Assembly: GCA_001600055.1 (NCBI GenBank)
Contig: BCIV01000009.1
Span: forward strand, 1 to 64,000
Source of the DNA: Filobasidium wieringae
Lineage: Eukaryota > Basidiomycota > Tremellomycetes > Filobasidiales > Filobasidiaceae
Length of the DNA stretch: 64,000 bases
Reading direction: 5' to 3'
Below the pieces are notes generated by a model that did no database searches, was not told the origin of the DNA, and saw nothing but the letters and a program-made list of their open reading frames with translations. Position numbers and translations under genes: made by a program. Shown piece after piece: positions 45,345 to 58,390 of the stretch (position 1 is its first letter; the number at the start of each line of letters is the position of its first letter).

Positions 45345-45911
45345 TTTCGATGCTCGTGGTAAGTTGGAATAAGAATAAGACGATCGTGAAATAGCATCAA
45401 GTCGATTAATTGTTGAGGATATGCTCGATGTTGAAGAATCCCTTGGGATTGATTATGTAATCCAGTTCGAGCACCTGAATTATGTAGAAAGGTATAAAAT
45501 ATGATAACGCATGGCCCAGACGAGATATCGCATGTAGATACCCTTGATTACCCTGTGAACGCGTGAGAAAGCGTCCGGATTGGCGGTCAAGGCCTAAGCC
45601 GATTCTAGATTCTCTCTTCGTACATCTCCGAATCTCATTTCCTAAATTCAAGGAATCACTTCAATTTCAACTACAACGACCACCTGTAACTTTACCTGTA
45701 CATCCAATAATTCAGGTCCGACCATAGATCTTGCTTACATCTCCTGAAGAGATAGGATCAAGACTCATCACTCCGCTCGAAAAAATCGAGAGTTACGGGT
45801 CGATAACGGATCCAGGGATCATCCGACTCTGAACCTACGCAAAAAACAAAAACATCCCGAATCTTCTCCACCTCGACATCTGATATCTAAAATCAACATA
45901 GAGAGGGAAGG
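45345..45911. promoter_or_regulatory. Divergent promoter, LSM5 / Zn2Cys6 regulator
   Basis: A 567-bp gap, A/T-richer than the genes beside it. No gene supported; one 81-codon minus frame looks random. Confidence 0.45.
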
Positions 45912-48900
45912 ATGAAGATCCCTTCGGAAAAACAATCTGATGCTAGAGCCAGTGCGAACCCTTTCGAACATCGCGTGGCGCGTGCGATCAGTGCTTGTAC
46001 GAGGTGTAGGAGCAGGAAGAGCAAGGTAGGGAGTCATCTATCTAGGCTTGGGAGTATGATTGAGGTGGAGCTGATTGAATATTGCGGCTTCATATTCATC
46101 TTCTCTTGTTGTCGACTCGCTCGCTGAATGGCTAATCTATTCTAATTCACCCGGATCAGTGTGATGGTAAACTCCCGGCATGTGTAAGTCTTTCATCTAG
46201 AACTGCTCGAGTCGCATGTACTCATCATCTATGTCGATTTTTGTTACATCTCAGTCCGCTTGTCAAAAGGCCAAGGTAGAGTGTATCGGATTCGATGCCA
46301 TTTCAAAACAAAACGTCTCTCGAAGGTATGTCATAGTCATATCCCTCCTTCACAGTCATTCCGGGAAGTTCACGGCTAACACTCTGAAACGCTCCGATTT
46401 TAGCTACATCCATGATCTAGAACAAGAAGTCTTGGCACTGAGGAACCAACTAGGATTACCTTTAACCGGACTGAACGTAGCCCCTGCCGCTTCCGGCTCG
46501 GGGACGTCGACGCCTTACCAGAACAACAACTACACGCTTAATGCCTTTACGAGCAATAACGACGGTCCTTCCATCAAGAGGGAATCAGACCCTCTCATGG
46601 ACCCATCTACCGATCAAGGACCTTCGAATGGTGGTCACTCTCAAGCGGAGACGGAGGGGGCAAGAGCTTTGAGCGCTCTAGGAGCTGCAGGGGTGATCAA
46701 GATCCAACCACCCGGGATGAGGGAGAGGGAGGACGAGAGAGCCGAAGAGATGGGGAGATATGTACCGCCCGGTTCCGTCTCCCAAGTGTGGGATGGGTAT
46801 GGAGGCGACATCGATCCTTCGTTGACGAGCATGGGGAGCGGTGCGGGGGGTTCTTCATTGTCTGGAAGGAGACCGGGACAAGCGGGGATTTCTGCGGGAG
46901 GAGCGTTTAGTCCTTCGATCGATATTTATGGACAAGGGACTTCAGGAATGAGATCGACCTCTTCTTTACCAGATACTCCGTTTTTGGGTTCGTCCTCTCT
47001 CGGTGGAATGGGAGGTTCAGCGAGTGGGAACGCACCGGGTGGTGCGGCAGGTGTCAACTTGGCGAGAATGGTGGTGGATGCCGTCATGAGAGTCGGACCT
47101 GCAAATGGGGCTCCGGCTCCTAATAGGAGAGAATCGGCAGGGATGATCAGTTCGGGGTACGGGATGGGGATCGGGAATCGGACCGTCTTGGGGGAAGGAG
47201 GAGGGCTTTATCCCACGAGTAGAGAGAGGAGGAGAAGCGTGGATGTAGACGCTCGATCTTCCCCCAACCTGGCTTCCAATAGCAACGCTTTCGGTGCGGA
47301 ACCTCCTTCTTCCACGCCTACGGGGAGGAAGAGACCGATAGATATACCAGCTTTACCGCCACCCGCAGCGGTTGACAGGCTCGTCCAGGTCTACGTGGAT
47401 TTCGTTCAGATCATGCTCCCCATTCTGCATATGCCGACTTTTAGAGAGATGCTCGATAGGGTCAGGGATAGGAGTAGCGACGTTTCCGAAGCGGATATCT
47501 TTTTCGTCCTCATGGTGTTAGGTGAGAACATGCGTACACATCGTAGGACGAGGATATCAACTGATCCGATCCTCATTTTCAGCTTTGAGCACGATGGCTT
47601 TATCACGCTCTTTGGATCCTACGGCGGAACTCAGAATGTCATCCGAAGCTTTCTATCTGGAAGCTGTCAAACATACCGAAGCGGTGTTCGAGGAGAACAA
47701 CTCTTTGATCGGGTTACAGGCGATCTTGTTGTTCTGTTATTACTCGTTATTGAATCCAACTCGAGGCAGTGAGTTTCCAGCTCTAGTATCTTAGCCAGGC
47801 GAAGCCACATAGCTAACGGATGACGACGTGACAAAGGTATTTGGTTCCTTGTCGGACTTGCGAGCAGGACAGCGGTGGATCACGGTTTACATCACGAGAC
47901 GCCTCAGTCTCACGATCTCACCCCTCTTGAGCTGGATATGAATAGGAGGCTGTTCTACGCGGTCTACAACTTGGATCGACTGCTCTGTCATGCGCTCGGG
48001 AGACCTCCAAGTATACCTGATAGCTTTATCAGCGTGCCGGTAAGTCCGCCTTGATTTGAAGGGCTTGTCTATTTGAAACTAATCTACCCTGATCCGTTTT
48101 ACAAGGCTTTCTCCAACCTGCCTGATTCGGCCATCACCAATCGGGGCTTACTCCACTCTGAACCTGATCCTTACAAGACCGTGGCGCTCAACTTTATCCC
48201 CCTGAGAGAACTTCAATCTACCGTCTATTCGCGATTATACTCTGTCCGGAGTGTGGATCCGCCATCACATGAATGGTTCATGACCATGTTTGATCGACTG
48301 AAACAGTGGTTACAGAACAGTCCGGAGCCTAGGGGGACGCAGAGTACTGAAGGGTATGCGGTCGGGTTCCATAGTGAGTCGCGAAATGAATTGGATGTCC
48401 AGTGGATAGGAAGCTGATGCTGCGATACAGATACGGTCCTTTTGTTGTTCCGACCTTCCCCTGCTTGCCCGAGACCATCGCAGGACGCCCTGGCCACGTG
48501 CCTTTCCTCATCGAGTTATATCATCAGGATCTTCAAGAGCTTGCAGAGGAAAAACAAGATCAACTGGTATTGGTTATCTGTCAGTCGAGCCTTCCCCCTT
48601 TTGCGGTGGCGGAAATGAACTGATGGTGTTTCCCCCTTGGCAGAGTCATTACGTGTTCATGGCGGGTATCACCTACCTGTATGGGTTGTGGAATATCAAC
48701 ATGCTTGGGGATTCCACCGTCGCGCCTAGTTTGATGGAGGCGCATATGGACATTCAAGCTTGTTTGAGCGTGTTGGAAGCGCTTTCTGGTGAGTCGATGT
48801 GGATTTCGGGACGTTTTCGTTTCCTCTTATCCACTCGTTTTCTGTCATACAGTGACCGTGCCTTCGGCCAGAGCCTGTCGATGGACTTTTGAGATGCTCA

Positions 48901-49508
48901 GCTCTGCTATTCTCAGACGTCTTTCAGGGGAACAAGCTTTCAACGAGACGTCCAGTTCGAGCACGCGGGGGGAGAATTCTCATCTCATGCCCGATGGACC
49001 TGGATTAGGCATCGGCGCGGCCGGGGCGAGAGCGGAATCTGCCATGCGTCATTCGTTCCAATCCCAAGGATTCCCTTCCCCTCTACCGAAATTGGAATTA
49101 CCTACGGAGATCTCGTTGTTGGACAACTTGTTTTTGAATCCTATGATTCCTCATCCTCGAGCGTCGGATTCGACCGCTGTAGGCAATACCTTCCTTCATA
49201 CGCCACACGATACCGGTTCTCCAAGGAGGAGATCGGAATCTCCCCGTCCGTACGAATACAACGGTCCGAACGAAGACAGCCTGCGTACGAGGGGAGGGGA
49301 AGACGTGGCCACTCCACGAAGCATCATCGCCGGTTCCCCCGCGGTACCGAACATGATCCACGCCGGACTCGGGGGAGGGGATGGGGATCTGGCCGCTAGC
49401 GGGTTCGATTTCCTTAGCTTTTTGGCGGCGGATGATGGAGGGCAGGGAGCGAATGCGGTTTGGGAACAGACGGAACCGTTTAGACAGGAAATGCCGATGT
49501 TGGGTTGA
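45912..49508 (+). CDS. Zn2Cys6 transcription factor with Fungal_trans domain
   Basis: Nuclear DNA-binding regulator. MKIPSEKQSDARASANPFEH is followed by the zinc cluster, split over three exons: ISACTRCRSRKSK, CDGKLPAC and SACQKAKVECIGF (C-x2-C-x6-C-x6-C-x2-C-x6-C). YIHDLEQEVLALRNQLG is a coiled-coil dimerisation helix. A Gly/Ser-rich linker leads to the Fungal_trans region (about 47345-48420): VQVYVDFVQIMLPILHMPTF, HTEAVFEENNSLIGLQAILL, FLVGLASRTAVDHGLHHETP, RRLFYAVYNLDRLLCHALGR. The C-terminus is long and acidic-polar, ending WEQTEPFRQEMPMLG with TGA 49506-49508. About 1,000 residues in nine or more exons; the second cluster exon is only about 24 nt. Regulon unknown. Confidence 0.92.
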
Positions 49509-49812
49509 GAGTGTGGTGGTGGTGAACGCTTTTTTCACGCGGTTGGGGTGGGGGTTTGGTGTTTGATTTTTTCTCTACTACCTTTTTTTACGATCTGGCA
49601 TGCGTGCTAGAGGAGTTTTATGTGTATGTGTTGGTTATGATTTGAACGATTGTACATCTGGATGACGATTGGACGACCTATCTATCTGAATGTTTACTAT
49701 TCCCAGAATGAACGGACATGTCAAATGTTTTCATCTCCGCGCTCGTTCCAAAAGTTGGCTCAGCCGAGCGTTCTATTTGGAACTTGGTTGACCTGGTTTC
49801 CCTTCAGAATTG
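49509..49812. other. Intergenic between tandem genes
   Basis: Only 304 bp separate the regulator's stop from RRN3's start; no distinct feature seen apart from a T-rich stretch (49566-49590) that may form a 3' processing site. Confidence 0.4.
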
Positions 49813-52552
49813 ATGTTCCCCTCTGAATCCCAACCAGCACAACCAGTGACAGGCCACACTGATTGGATCGACAAAGGCTCTGTATTATTAGTTCAAATAG
49901 ATCGACTCATGTCGTTGGCAATGACCGCAATGGATTCAGCTAGACGAGCTCGTTTTTCCCCTGAAGCTTCTTCCTCGACTGCTCGTCCGAGCACCCCCAA
50001 AGTTCAAAAATCTACTTCCCTCATAGGACGAAAGAGAGGTAGAGATCAGGTGGATGATAGTCCTACTACCAAGATCGTACCTCCAAGAAGAACGAAGAGT
50101 GTCGGGGACGTCAATCGATTACAAGATACCGAGAGGCGAGGGGATGTCGATGATGGATACAAGAGAGGAATGATCAAGGGATTCGTCAAGAACGCTTTGG
50201 AGGAGATCAGTCAGGTATGTTGGCGATAGCCATCTGTTATTCAATACATGCTGATGATGTATGTTTGACTGCCAGGGTAATGATACGCCTTATTTAGAAC
50301 TCACTTCTCATTTCCTTCCTACACCTACAACCCCCATCCCCGATCTTACATCCCTCATCTCCCTAATTCAAGCCATGATATCGAACATCAATCTCCTACA
50401 AGCCTCAACTCATGCCTCCCTCGTCAAAGCCATCATCAATCTACCATGGGCGAGCGCGGGGGACGAACCCTTCGTCCGAATCTACACAGGCTTCCTGGGT
50501 GTTCTTTGCAGCGCCAAAACAGAATGGATCGGAGAGGTGGTCAATATGGCTGTCAAGGGACTTACTTGGCGTAAGTCCCCCCTCCTTGATTGTTTCCCTC
50601 TCTGACGTAAGAGGGATTGGCTGCTGATCTGCTTGTCCCCTTTGGGCCTGTTCAGAGACGACTTTGAAGACGTTGCCCAATTCGCCTCAACTGCCTAGGA
50701 GGACTTATCATCATCGACATCTCGCTCTCCTTTCCCAGCTGCTTTCCCTGATCCCGACATTACCTTCCATCCTCGGTCCAGCGTTGGTCAAGAACTTCCC
50801 TTACAAGAGGGAGAATGAGTTGGTTTTGGAAACGTATGTAAGGAACATGCTGGGTCTCGTCGAGGGATGTCCGGAAGTCGCTGGAAAAGTCTGGGAAGGT
50901 ATTATGGATCGATTGATCAGGTTGGATGTGAGTCGTCCAGGATACCCTCCAGAGACGATCGATCCTTACTGTCGGAATTTGACAGGTCGAGATCCAGATC
51001 GAATTGGAAGACTTGGACGAGGAGGATGTCGATGTAGCTCGTGAGATCCCTACAGATAAGGATATATCGAACGATGATCCGTTGGACAGATTGGTTTCCG
51101 AGACATACAACCGACCGGATGATGATGCCAGTGGAAGTGATAACGATGATAACGAGGATGAACTGGATATCGAAGACATCTCGTCCGACGAAGAATCGGT
51201 GGATGGACAATCTGTAGAGGAACAGACTGAATTGGACGAAAAGAGGTTCAGGCGGTTACATGTGCTCAGAAGCAAAGTGGACGCTCTTTCGACGTTGTTC
51301 CTACGTCATTTGGAAAAGGTCTTTGTAGGGGAGAAGTCGTCTACACACGCGGTCAAAGCAAAGATCCCATCGACAATCGCTCCTACCTCTCTACCATTCC
51401 ATCGAAGCTATTCCAACTCGGAATCCAGATTGGCCCATTTCCAGACCTTGCTTTCCATCTTCGATCGACTGGTATTGCCGACTTTCCAATGCCGACGAGC
51501 ACAATTCATAGTGTTCTGGTGCTGCTCTTTGGATTCTGGTTATACCGATCTCTTCCTTGGACTGTTGGTATCCCGGGCGTTATATGAAACCACCCAACCC
51601 GCCGTGAATAGGGTGGCCGCCGCGAGCTACATAGCGAGCTTCGTCAGCCGAGCGAAATATATCGATGACGATCAAGTCCGAACGGTCGTCCAGTACCTGA
51701 CGGCATATATCGATGGGATCCTCTCTGAAGCCCGAGCGGATCCAATGGCCGTCGCTGCGTCAGGAGGCCTTACCGTGTTTTATACCGTCTGCCAGGCGGT
51801 CATGATGATATTCTGTTTCAGATGGAGAGCTCTGCAGTCCACTGCTGGAGAGGAAACCATGGCGGATGAGATGGAGATGGATGATGTGGATAGCTCGGAC
51901 TCGGAAGAAGACGGTTGGATGGCGGACATGGCGGTACTACAGAAAGCGGTGTTTTCGCAATTAAACCCGCTGATGGTGAGTCCCGCGAACGCGGCAATCG
52001 GACGACCATGTCTAATAGTCTCTTCTCTACGTTCAGGCCTGCTATCCCATCGTGGTCGATATGTTTGCCAAGATCGCTCATAGCACAAAGTTCATGTTCT
52101 GTTACTCGGTCATCACAGCAAATCGCAGCACTTTAGAGTCCACTCATATATCGCATGCGATCTCACTCGAGAACCTGGGCAACACGGATCTAAGTCAAGT
52201 GCTGCCTTTGATCGGTCGTCAGAGCTTGTCGGAAACCAGCTTGGACTCCTTCTTCCCCTTCGATCCATATGACTTGCCTCGCGCGAAAGTCTACGTCGAA
52301 CGGTATTACCGCAACTGGAACGAGGTCGCTCTGGAAAATGATGACGACGACGACGACGATGACACCGCGACGGAAACAGAGACGGAAGATGGCTCCAATT
52401 ATCCTCGCAGCCAAAGTTTCTCCAACCGGTCCACCAACTACATTGGCCATGTTGGACGAATGCGAACTGGAGGAAACGATGGCGAGCTCAGCACAAGTTT
52501 GGACGGTCTGTCGCTTTCGCAGCGGCAATTACCCCTCGGACTGGTAGCATAA
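49813..52552 (+). CDS. RRN3: RNA polymerase I initiation factor RRN3 (TIF-IA)
   Basis: Bridges RNA polymerase I to the rDNA promoter complex. ATG 49813: MFPSESQPAQPVTGHTDWID; KRGMIKGFVKNALEEISQ ends exon 1; then LELTSHFLPTPTT, FVRIYTGFLGVLCSAKTEWI, TYHHRHLALLSQLLSLIPTL, FPYKRENELVLETYVRNMLG. A long acidic loop follows (RPDDDASGSDNDDNEDELDI, near 51110-51200), as in yeast Rrn3. The HEAT-like core goes on: RLAHFQTLLSIFDRLVLPTF, VIFWCCS-type segment, AAASYIASFVSRAKYI, VQYLTAYIDGILSEARADPM, VFYTVCQAVMMIFCFRWRAL, and FFPFDPYDLPRAKVYVERYY, the hallmark FPFDPY-L motif. A poly-Asp tract lies near 52338-52365. Stop TAA 52550-52552. About 800 residues. Confidence 0.93.
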
Positions 52553-52673
52553 ACCTGGATCTTATGATTGTTTTGGCCTATAATAACGACCGATCTACGA
52601 CCTCCCGTTCGTCCCAATTTGTAGTGTACTGGGCGTCATTGTACAAAGGAAGCTATGCATAACGAATACCATG

Positions 52674-55600
52674 TTACATTTCGTCTGCCGGAAATCGCAC
52701 ATCGGCGTGTTCTTCCAAAAATTCCATCCAGCTTTTCAGGTATCCCGAACCATGCCCGACTGTCGAGGAATCTCCTACAACGCACTGTTGAATCCAGTTC
52801 ATTCAGCAGGCTGTTCTGTAACATATCTGGTTCCGACTCACAAGCTGCCTCTTCGCTCGTGTCATGGCCACGTTTAGTCGCCTCTTCTCTGCCAAGAACC
52901 CGACATCCCGATTGGCGTTACTTCGCACCAGACTGAGTATAACAGCCTGTTTATGTGAGGATGTTAGCTTAAAACTCTCAGAACGAAGCGCAAAGCAGCA
53001 TACCTCTCGTTCCTGCCCCTGCATTCCATCGACCGATCCACAAACGAGATCAGGAAATTCCTCCCGCAACATTGAAGCTATATGAGCGACTTGAGCTTGA
53101 TATGGCGTAATAATGGCGATTTCAGGTTCTGGTACACCGAGGGTAATCTGCTCAATTTGATTTCAGTGACAATATACAGTTGGGTAGAACGACTGCTTGC
53201 TCACCAATCTCCGCACCCATCTCGCCACGATATCTGCTTCGTTCTCGTTGAATCGGGACCCTTCACCTACAGATCCCTTCTGAACGACGGCATCACTCGA
53301 GTCGCCTTCCATACGTTCGTACATCTCCGATCCAGCTGTGTCAAAGAAGATGAGCGGTGGCGACAGATCGTCTTGTACATCCTCCGCTTCTGCATTTATG
53401 ATGGAGGGCAGATCGAGTAGGCGCCTGTGAGCAACTGACTCGTGATCGATCAATGCCGATTGGTACAGCGCTTGGGACGGGAATGCGGAGATGTTCTCAT
53501 TCATTCTACCGCGAAAAAGATGTCAGCGATTGGGACTCCATGGTGGCCAGGCGATACGAACCGGTATTGAACAGCTAGCAACCGTTTGATTCCCGGTCCA
53601 TATATCCGTTCCAACCTGTCAAACAAGGTCGTTTCTAACGTTCTGGGAGGTCGCAACTCGGTTCTCCGAGAATCCAGCCGTACTTCCCCCAAGGCGTCCG
53701 TCGTGTCGTCGACACCATCGACTTTACCAATCTCCACCTCTACATCTTTGACTGCAGCGGCTTCTACAGCACCAGACTCATCCGGCAGAGCAAGGGGCCT
53801 GAGCTTGACTTTCATCTTGGTCGATTTGCTTTTCGAGCTTAAGATAGTAGGCGGTAACTGAGAGGCGCGAGTCAGATAGACTGTCCGCTATACATCAGTC
53901 GTGTATGCTTACTTGTAAGGGATCTCCCGCTAGAATCAGTTTCTTCGATTTTAGAATGGGTATCCAACAGACCTATCGTTACCGACCTCACTTTAGTTCA
54001 GATACACAAAGCTCCAGCTGACTCGTGCCTTACTGCTTCAACTGCTTGAGTCGCCTATGTCGCAAATGGACGATGAGCAAGCTTCTCGTGGGAAAAAACG
54101 ACGTGGTGGTTTGCTTACCTCGTCAATGATACAAACGTCGAACTGCATATTATTGATCTGCCGGCTACCAGCGCCATGGCAGGTCGAAAGGACCACCTAC
54201 GTTTTGCGGAATCAGCTTTCGCTAGAAAGTACTGACACGACAAATCTCACTTGAGCCCCTGCGACAACGTTCTTGACGACTTTGGCTTCCCTGATCCGAT
54301 ACCTGACCCATATACCCCCGCGTCAGCCCTTGTGGTGCAACCTATTCCGCATCATCCTTATCACCTACTCTTTCCTCAATTCCCTCACTTCATCCCATAT
54401 CTTGCCTCTCTCTTTCCCCCAAACCCTACCCTTCTCTCCCTTACCCTTCTGTAACGTCTTCATATTCCCCTCCAATTCACCTTTGACGTCCTTGACCAGT
54501 TCCGATTCCTCAGAATGGGATGTCTGATAATCCAAAGTCCTCGGTAAAAGCAAGGGAGATATTCTGGCAGGATGTCCTAGTCGAAGAAGAGTGTTGGCTG
54601 GAAATAAGGGTGAAAGCCGAGCGAGAAGGTTGTCTGAGAATAGGTTTCGTTAGCCTGACTGAATCGAGGGGGGTGCTTTCGAAAGGGAACTGACCGACAG
54701 CCAAGTTGGAAGCACCGCATACCAAGACCCTTTTGCCTTGCTTCACCAATTGCCTAATGACCTCGACCAGGGTGAACGTTTTACCTGTCTTCAATTGACA
54801 TTCATTTCAGCTTCAGAAGGCCACAAGCCTAACAAAACTCACTCCAGGAGGACCATGTATACATCCAACCTCCTTCATCCCTAGAACAAACCGTACAGCT
54901 TCCTTCTGACTGTCATTAAGAGTCTCATCAAACCACCTCAACTGCTCATCATCCTTCACATCCAAATTAGTCTCAACAATCTCCACCTTTTCGAACCCAG
55001 GTTCTTTGAGACCGAATAAGACGCTCAATAGGCTAGGTTCTACGAATTGCTTGCTTGCTGATGGGGGGAGAGCGCCGTATTGGATAAGTTCGGGGGAGAG
55101 GACTAAGCGGGATAGGTGTCGAAGAGTCGAGTCCATCCTGTTTGTTTCAGAGTTAAGATCAAATAGGTAAGGGTGAGAGTATTCAAATGACTGACCGGTC
55201 GAATGTAGCACTATTAGCCAACTTCAACCTGATAACAGAAGGAAGGCATCAGTAGTCTATCAAAATCACTCCCCCTTTCCAGTCCTGCTCGAAAACTCAC
55301 AGTCGTAATCGATCACCCAACTCCGATTCCTTGCCTCCGTCATCCCCGCTCAAAGAAAGGACGATCTTCTCATTAGACAACCGCGCTATAACACCTTCAA
55401 CGCCAACAGCATTTGAATCGTTCGTTGAGTCTTTCTTCGCGGTCGGTTTGGTCTTCCCTGAGGGAGCGGGTTCAAGTCGAGCTGGATCTCCTACTCTTTA
55501 GATTCGCGGGTCTTAGTGAGTGAACCTGAACGAAACATTGAACGTTGTCGGCTGAAACCCACCGGAATGTATGTACGGGAAGGATAGAGCTGGGATGGTA

Positions 55601-55961
55601 TGCTTGAGGTAGATATAGTTCTATGAGGCTTTTAAGATAGGAGGTGAGAACTTTTCGGTCAGAGCTGGGTTGAGATTGGCTCACGTTTTACCTCCTAGAC
55701 CGATCGAGGTGCTCGATATCGATAGCCCTTTCAAACGGCCGAGCGTCAGTCAAATCGAAGAAAAGAGCAGCATTCCAATGGTTTCTTACCTCCGATAGCG
55801 AATCCACGCTTCTCCAGTAATTTAGGCGAGCAATTACTGGCCAACAAGCTCGTCTGATCTATTTCAGCTTGTCTCTCTGCAGCTAGCAAGTGCAGTTGTC
55901 TGGTCAAGAACTCGTAGATCTGAGCTTGATCTGGGGGATGAGGCTTGTATAGTGCTGGCAT
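52674..55961 (-). CDS. SF1B DNA/RNA helicase, IGHMBP2/Hcs1 type
   Basis: 5'-3' helicase of the UPF1-like group; yeast Hcs1 copurifies with DNA polymerase alpha and human IGHMBP2 acts on ribosome-associated RNA. ATG 55961: MPALYKPHPPDQAQIYEFLT. Motifs in order: ETLNDSQKEAVRFVL (Q-type), GCIHGPPG|TGKTFTLVEVIR (Walker A, split by an intron), VLVCGASNLAVDNLL (Ia), FDVCIIDEAAQAVEAV (II), KLILAGDPLQLPPTIL (III), AVQYRMNENISAFPSQALY (IV), ITPYQAQVAHI with SVDGMQGQEREV (V), and LNVAMTRAKRQL (VI). Final exon CVVGDSSTVGHGSGYLKSWM ends FPADEM with TAA 52674-52676. About 700 residues, over a dozen exons, with no R3H or zinc finger seen, which resembles Hcs1 more than IGHMBP2. Converges on RRN3 with a 120-bp gap. 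Confidence 0.88.
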
Positions 55962-56267
55962 AGTATGAGAGATAGGGAGTATGGCCAGGCAGCTAATTTG
56001 ACTATGGTTTCTATGGTTTCCATGGTATTTGAAGGTGAAATGTAGCTAGATCCACATTATCAACACCCGATCCAAGGTGATGACGCCAGACGCGGACATC
56101 GAGCCATAGACTAGCAGAGCGGACATCAGCAAATCCTGGCCGGATCCGTGTTTCATTCGATATCTCTCATTTAGATACGAGTCACGCCAATCACTCGGCC
56201 TCGATATCAATCAGGACCTCTCTTTGACTTCCCCTTACACCTACAAAACCTACTATCATCTAACAAA
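55962..56267. promoter_or_regulatory. Divergent promoter, helicase / PDAP1-like
   Basis: A 306-bp gap between opposite starts. A GGTTTCTATGGTTTCCATGG duplication lies near 56005-56025. Nothing else supported. Confidence 0.4.
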
Positions 56268-57069
56268 ATGGCCCGAGGTGGATCAGGCGCTCCTACTTCT
56301 TCCCGTGGACGAGGGTGCGTTCTAACCTGCAAACACATAGATCTCAAAGGAACCGGGACTGATTCTTGGTTCATCTTTTATAGCAAGTTCAAGGTTTCCC
56401 GTGGTGGAGGACGACATTTCTCCCGAGATATCTCCACCATCGACCACGGCATGGAATCCCTCGGTCTCGGTGAAGATGAAGATTCCGACGAAGAAGAAGA
56501 ATCCTCTGAAGAAGAATCCGATGACGGTCTTGGAGGAGGTTCTTCCAACCAACAATCCGCCCCTGAGATGACCCGAGCGGAACGTAAAGCCCTTAAAAAG
56601 GCCCAGGCGGGGAAGAAGGGTGGAAAGGCTCCTGCTGTTGGAGATATCCCCGAGGGTAGCGAGAGCGAGAGCGACGATGAACCTTTACCTACTAGGGAAT
56701 CCATGGGTCCTTCTCGACGTGAAAAGTGAGTCATTTACATCAATCAACTTTCAGCATGCTTCATGCTAATCATTTCCTACGCTACCCTAGGGAGGAAGCT
56801 GCCAAAAAGCAAGCATCGGAGAACTACCAGAGACTCCACGCGGCAGGAAAGACTGATCAGTTCAAGAAGGACATGGAGCGATTACAAGAAGTAAAGAGAA
56901 GGCGAGAGAAGGAGGCGGCCGAAAGGAAGGCCAAGGACGAAGGTACGTCTCCCAGCTCCCCGATGATGAATGTCTAAACGCGTTGTTTACCTTTGTCTTG
57001 TTCACTACGATAGAGGCCAAGAGGGAAGCGGAGGAGAAGAGGCAGGCGAGATTACAGGGCAAACGATAG
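56268..57069 (+). CDS. PDAP1-like 28 kDa heat- and acid-stable phosphoprotein
   Basis: Small, charged, probably disordered protein. ATG 56268: MARGGSGAPTSSRGRGKFKV after splicing out the intron at about 56311-56383, giving the conserved GRGKFKxxRGGGRxFS N-terminus. Then GLGEDEDSDEEEESSEEESD, an acidic Ser run fit for casein kinase 2; TRAERKALKKAQAGKKGGKA; ESMGPSRREKEEAAKKQASE and NYQRLHAAGKTDQFKKDMER; LQEVKRRREKEAAERKAKDE; EAKREAEEKRQARLQGKR with TAG 57067-57069. The SRREREEAEKQxAxxxYxxLHxxGKTxxAxxDLxRLxxxR pattern is the PDAP1 domain. About 200 residues. Function is poorly known. Confidence 0.9.
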
Positions 57070-58390
57070 ATTTCGGTTCGCATTGTTATCACAACCTATG
57101 CCCGATCGACTGGATCGCAATCAGAGATTGGTAGACGATATGACTTACTGGTTTCCAGCATGGTCGTTACCGCTCGCCCTGCTGCTGGTCCACAAAATTG
57201 ACGACTGGTCGGAAAATACGAATACGGTCAAATACTTGTGTAGATGTGTCGCGGACCAAGGAAGAAGATCATCAGATGGCATGACGACGCTACTATTCTT
57301 GCGAGTCGCTTGTAAAGACTCGCGAGTATTGCTCGTCCTCTGTCTTTTCCTTCTTCCCTTACTCACCCACTCTTTCAAGTCCATCCTCATGCCGTCTTTG
57401 GTTCCGACTATCTCGAGCAGCGAGATCGCGAATCAAACCAGTCGTCCGGGAAGGTCCCTTTCTGAGGTTTTGCTCGGATCTCTTGCTCCCCGCTCTCGAA
57501 TCATTCTTGTTCTTCTCAACTACCCAATTATTCAGTTATCCAGTGATTTCGCTACCAAGCTACCAACCCAAAACAACTACCGCTACCAAGCTATAAATCG
57601 ATCAATCCCCTTTCACAACAAACACGTTCAAAGTCATCGCAAACCTCATGGTCCTCTCGGTGTGTTCAGTCAACTTCGTCTTTCCTGCCTCTCTGGTGTA
57701 GCGAGAAGATTCAAGAGAAGAAGGGACAAGGAGCTTGCATGAAGAGAAAGAGAAGGACGATCCGAAAAAAACCCCAAGTGATTGTAAAAAAAGAAAAAAA
57801 AAGGGCTGACCCTCTCGCTGGCTCTGCCCTTTTATCCATAGGTCGGGTTACGTGTTCGGAAGAGGTACACGAGATAATCCGGGAGATCGTCGTTGAGCCT
57901 GCTGTTGTTTCTAAGCCTGCTGTCGTTCCGTCCCGTCCCTACCTGACCTTGCTAGAACACTTGTGTTACGGTCGATGATCAACTCGTCAATGCCTTCATC
58001 AGCTCGATCGACTGGGCGACTGGTAGTACCGGGCAGCCCTCGTATAGACAAGCGAATATCGGAACGCTAGCGGACATCCGTTCAGGGAATACGTGCTTGT
58101 CGATCTCTTCTATATGATCACCAGCGTACCGAGAAAAGGTAATATGCTGCTTCTTGCTTCTTGCTTCTTGTGTATCCAACCGAATGTTCTTTTCTCTGTA
58201 CTACACTCGATGCTCCAGAGGATATCTCGTTCGGGACGAGTTCTTCTGGGTGAGAAAGCGGTTTCGCCAAGTCTACCATTTACATCCGAAGCCCGAGCAT
58301 CGGAAGCATATTCGTCAGTCCGCAATAACAAGCAATAATCTAGACAAACCTTTGCCCTTTCATTTCCTACCCTACACTACAACGACGAGT
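57070..58390. other. 1.3-kb region with doubtful small frames
   Basis: No gene I can support. On the plus strand a 219-codon frame (57083-57742) starts at TTG, lacks splice partners and has no family resemblance. A short spliced reading (ATG GTC CTC TCG at about 57652, then a 42-nt GT-AG gap, then a Lys/Glu-rich stretch) gives under 45 residues. On the minus strand, 57979-58120 reads DHIEEIDKHVFPERMSASVP, IFACLYEGCPVLPVAQSIEL, then MKALTS and a stop, which looks like a C-terminal exon but I found no upstream exons. TTCTTGC-type triplets repeat at 58150-58170. Confidence 0.35.

Noticed and set aside
57083..57742. A 219-codon plus frame
   Set aside because: It begins at TTG, has no introns unlike nearly every gene here, and its hydrophobic stretch (LLVLCLFLLPLLTH) is not matched by a family I know.
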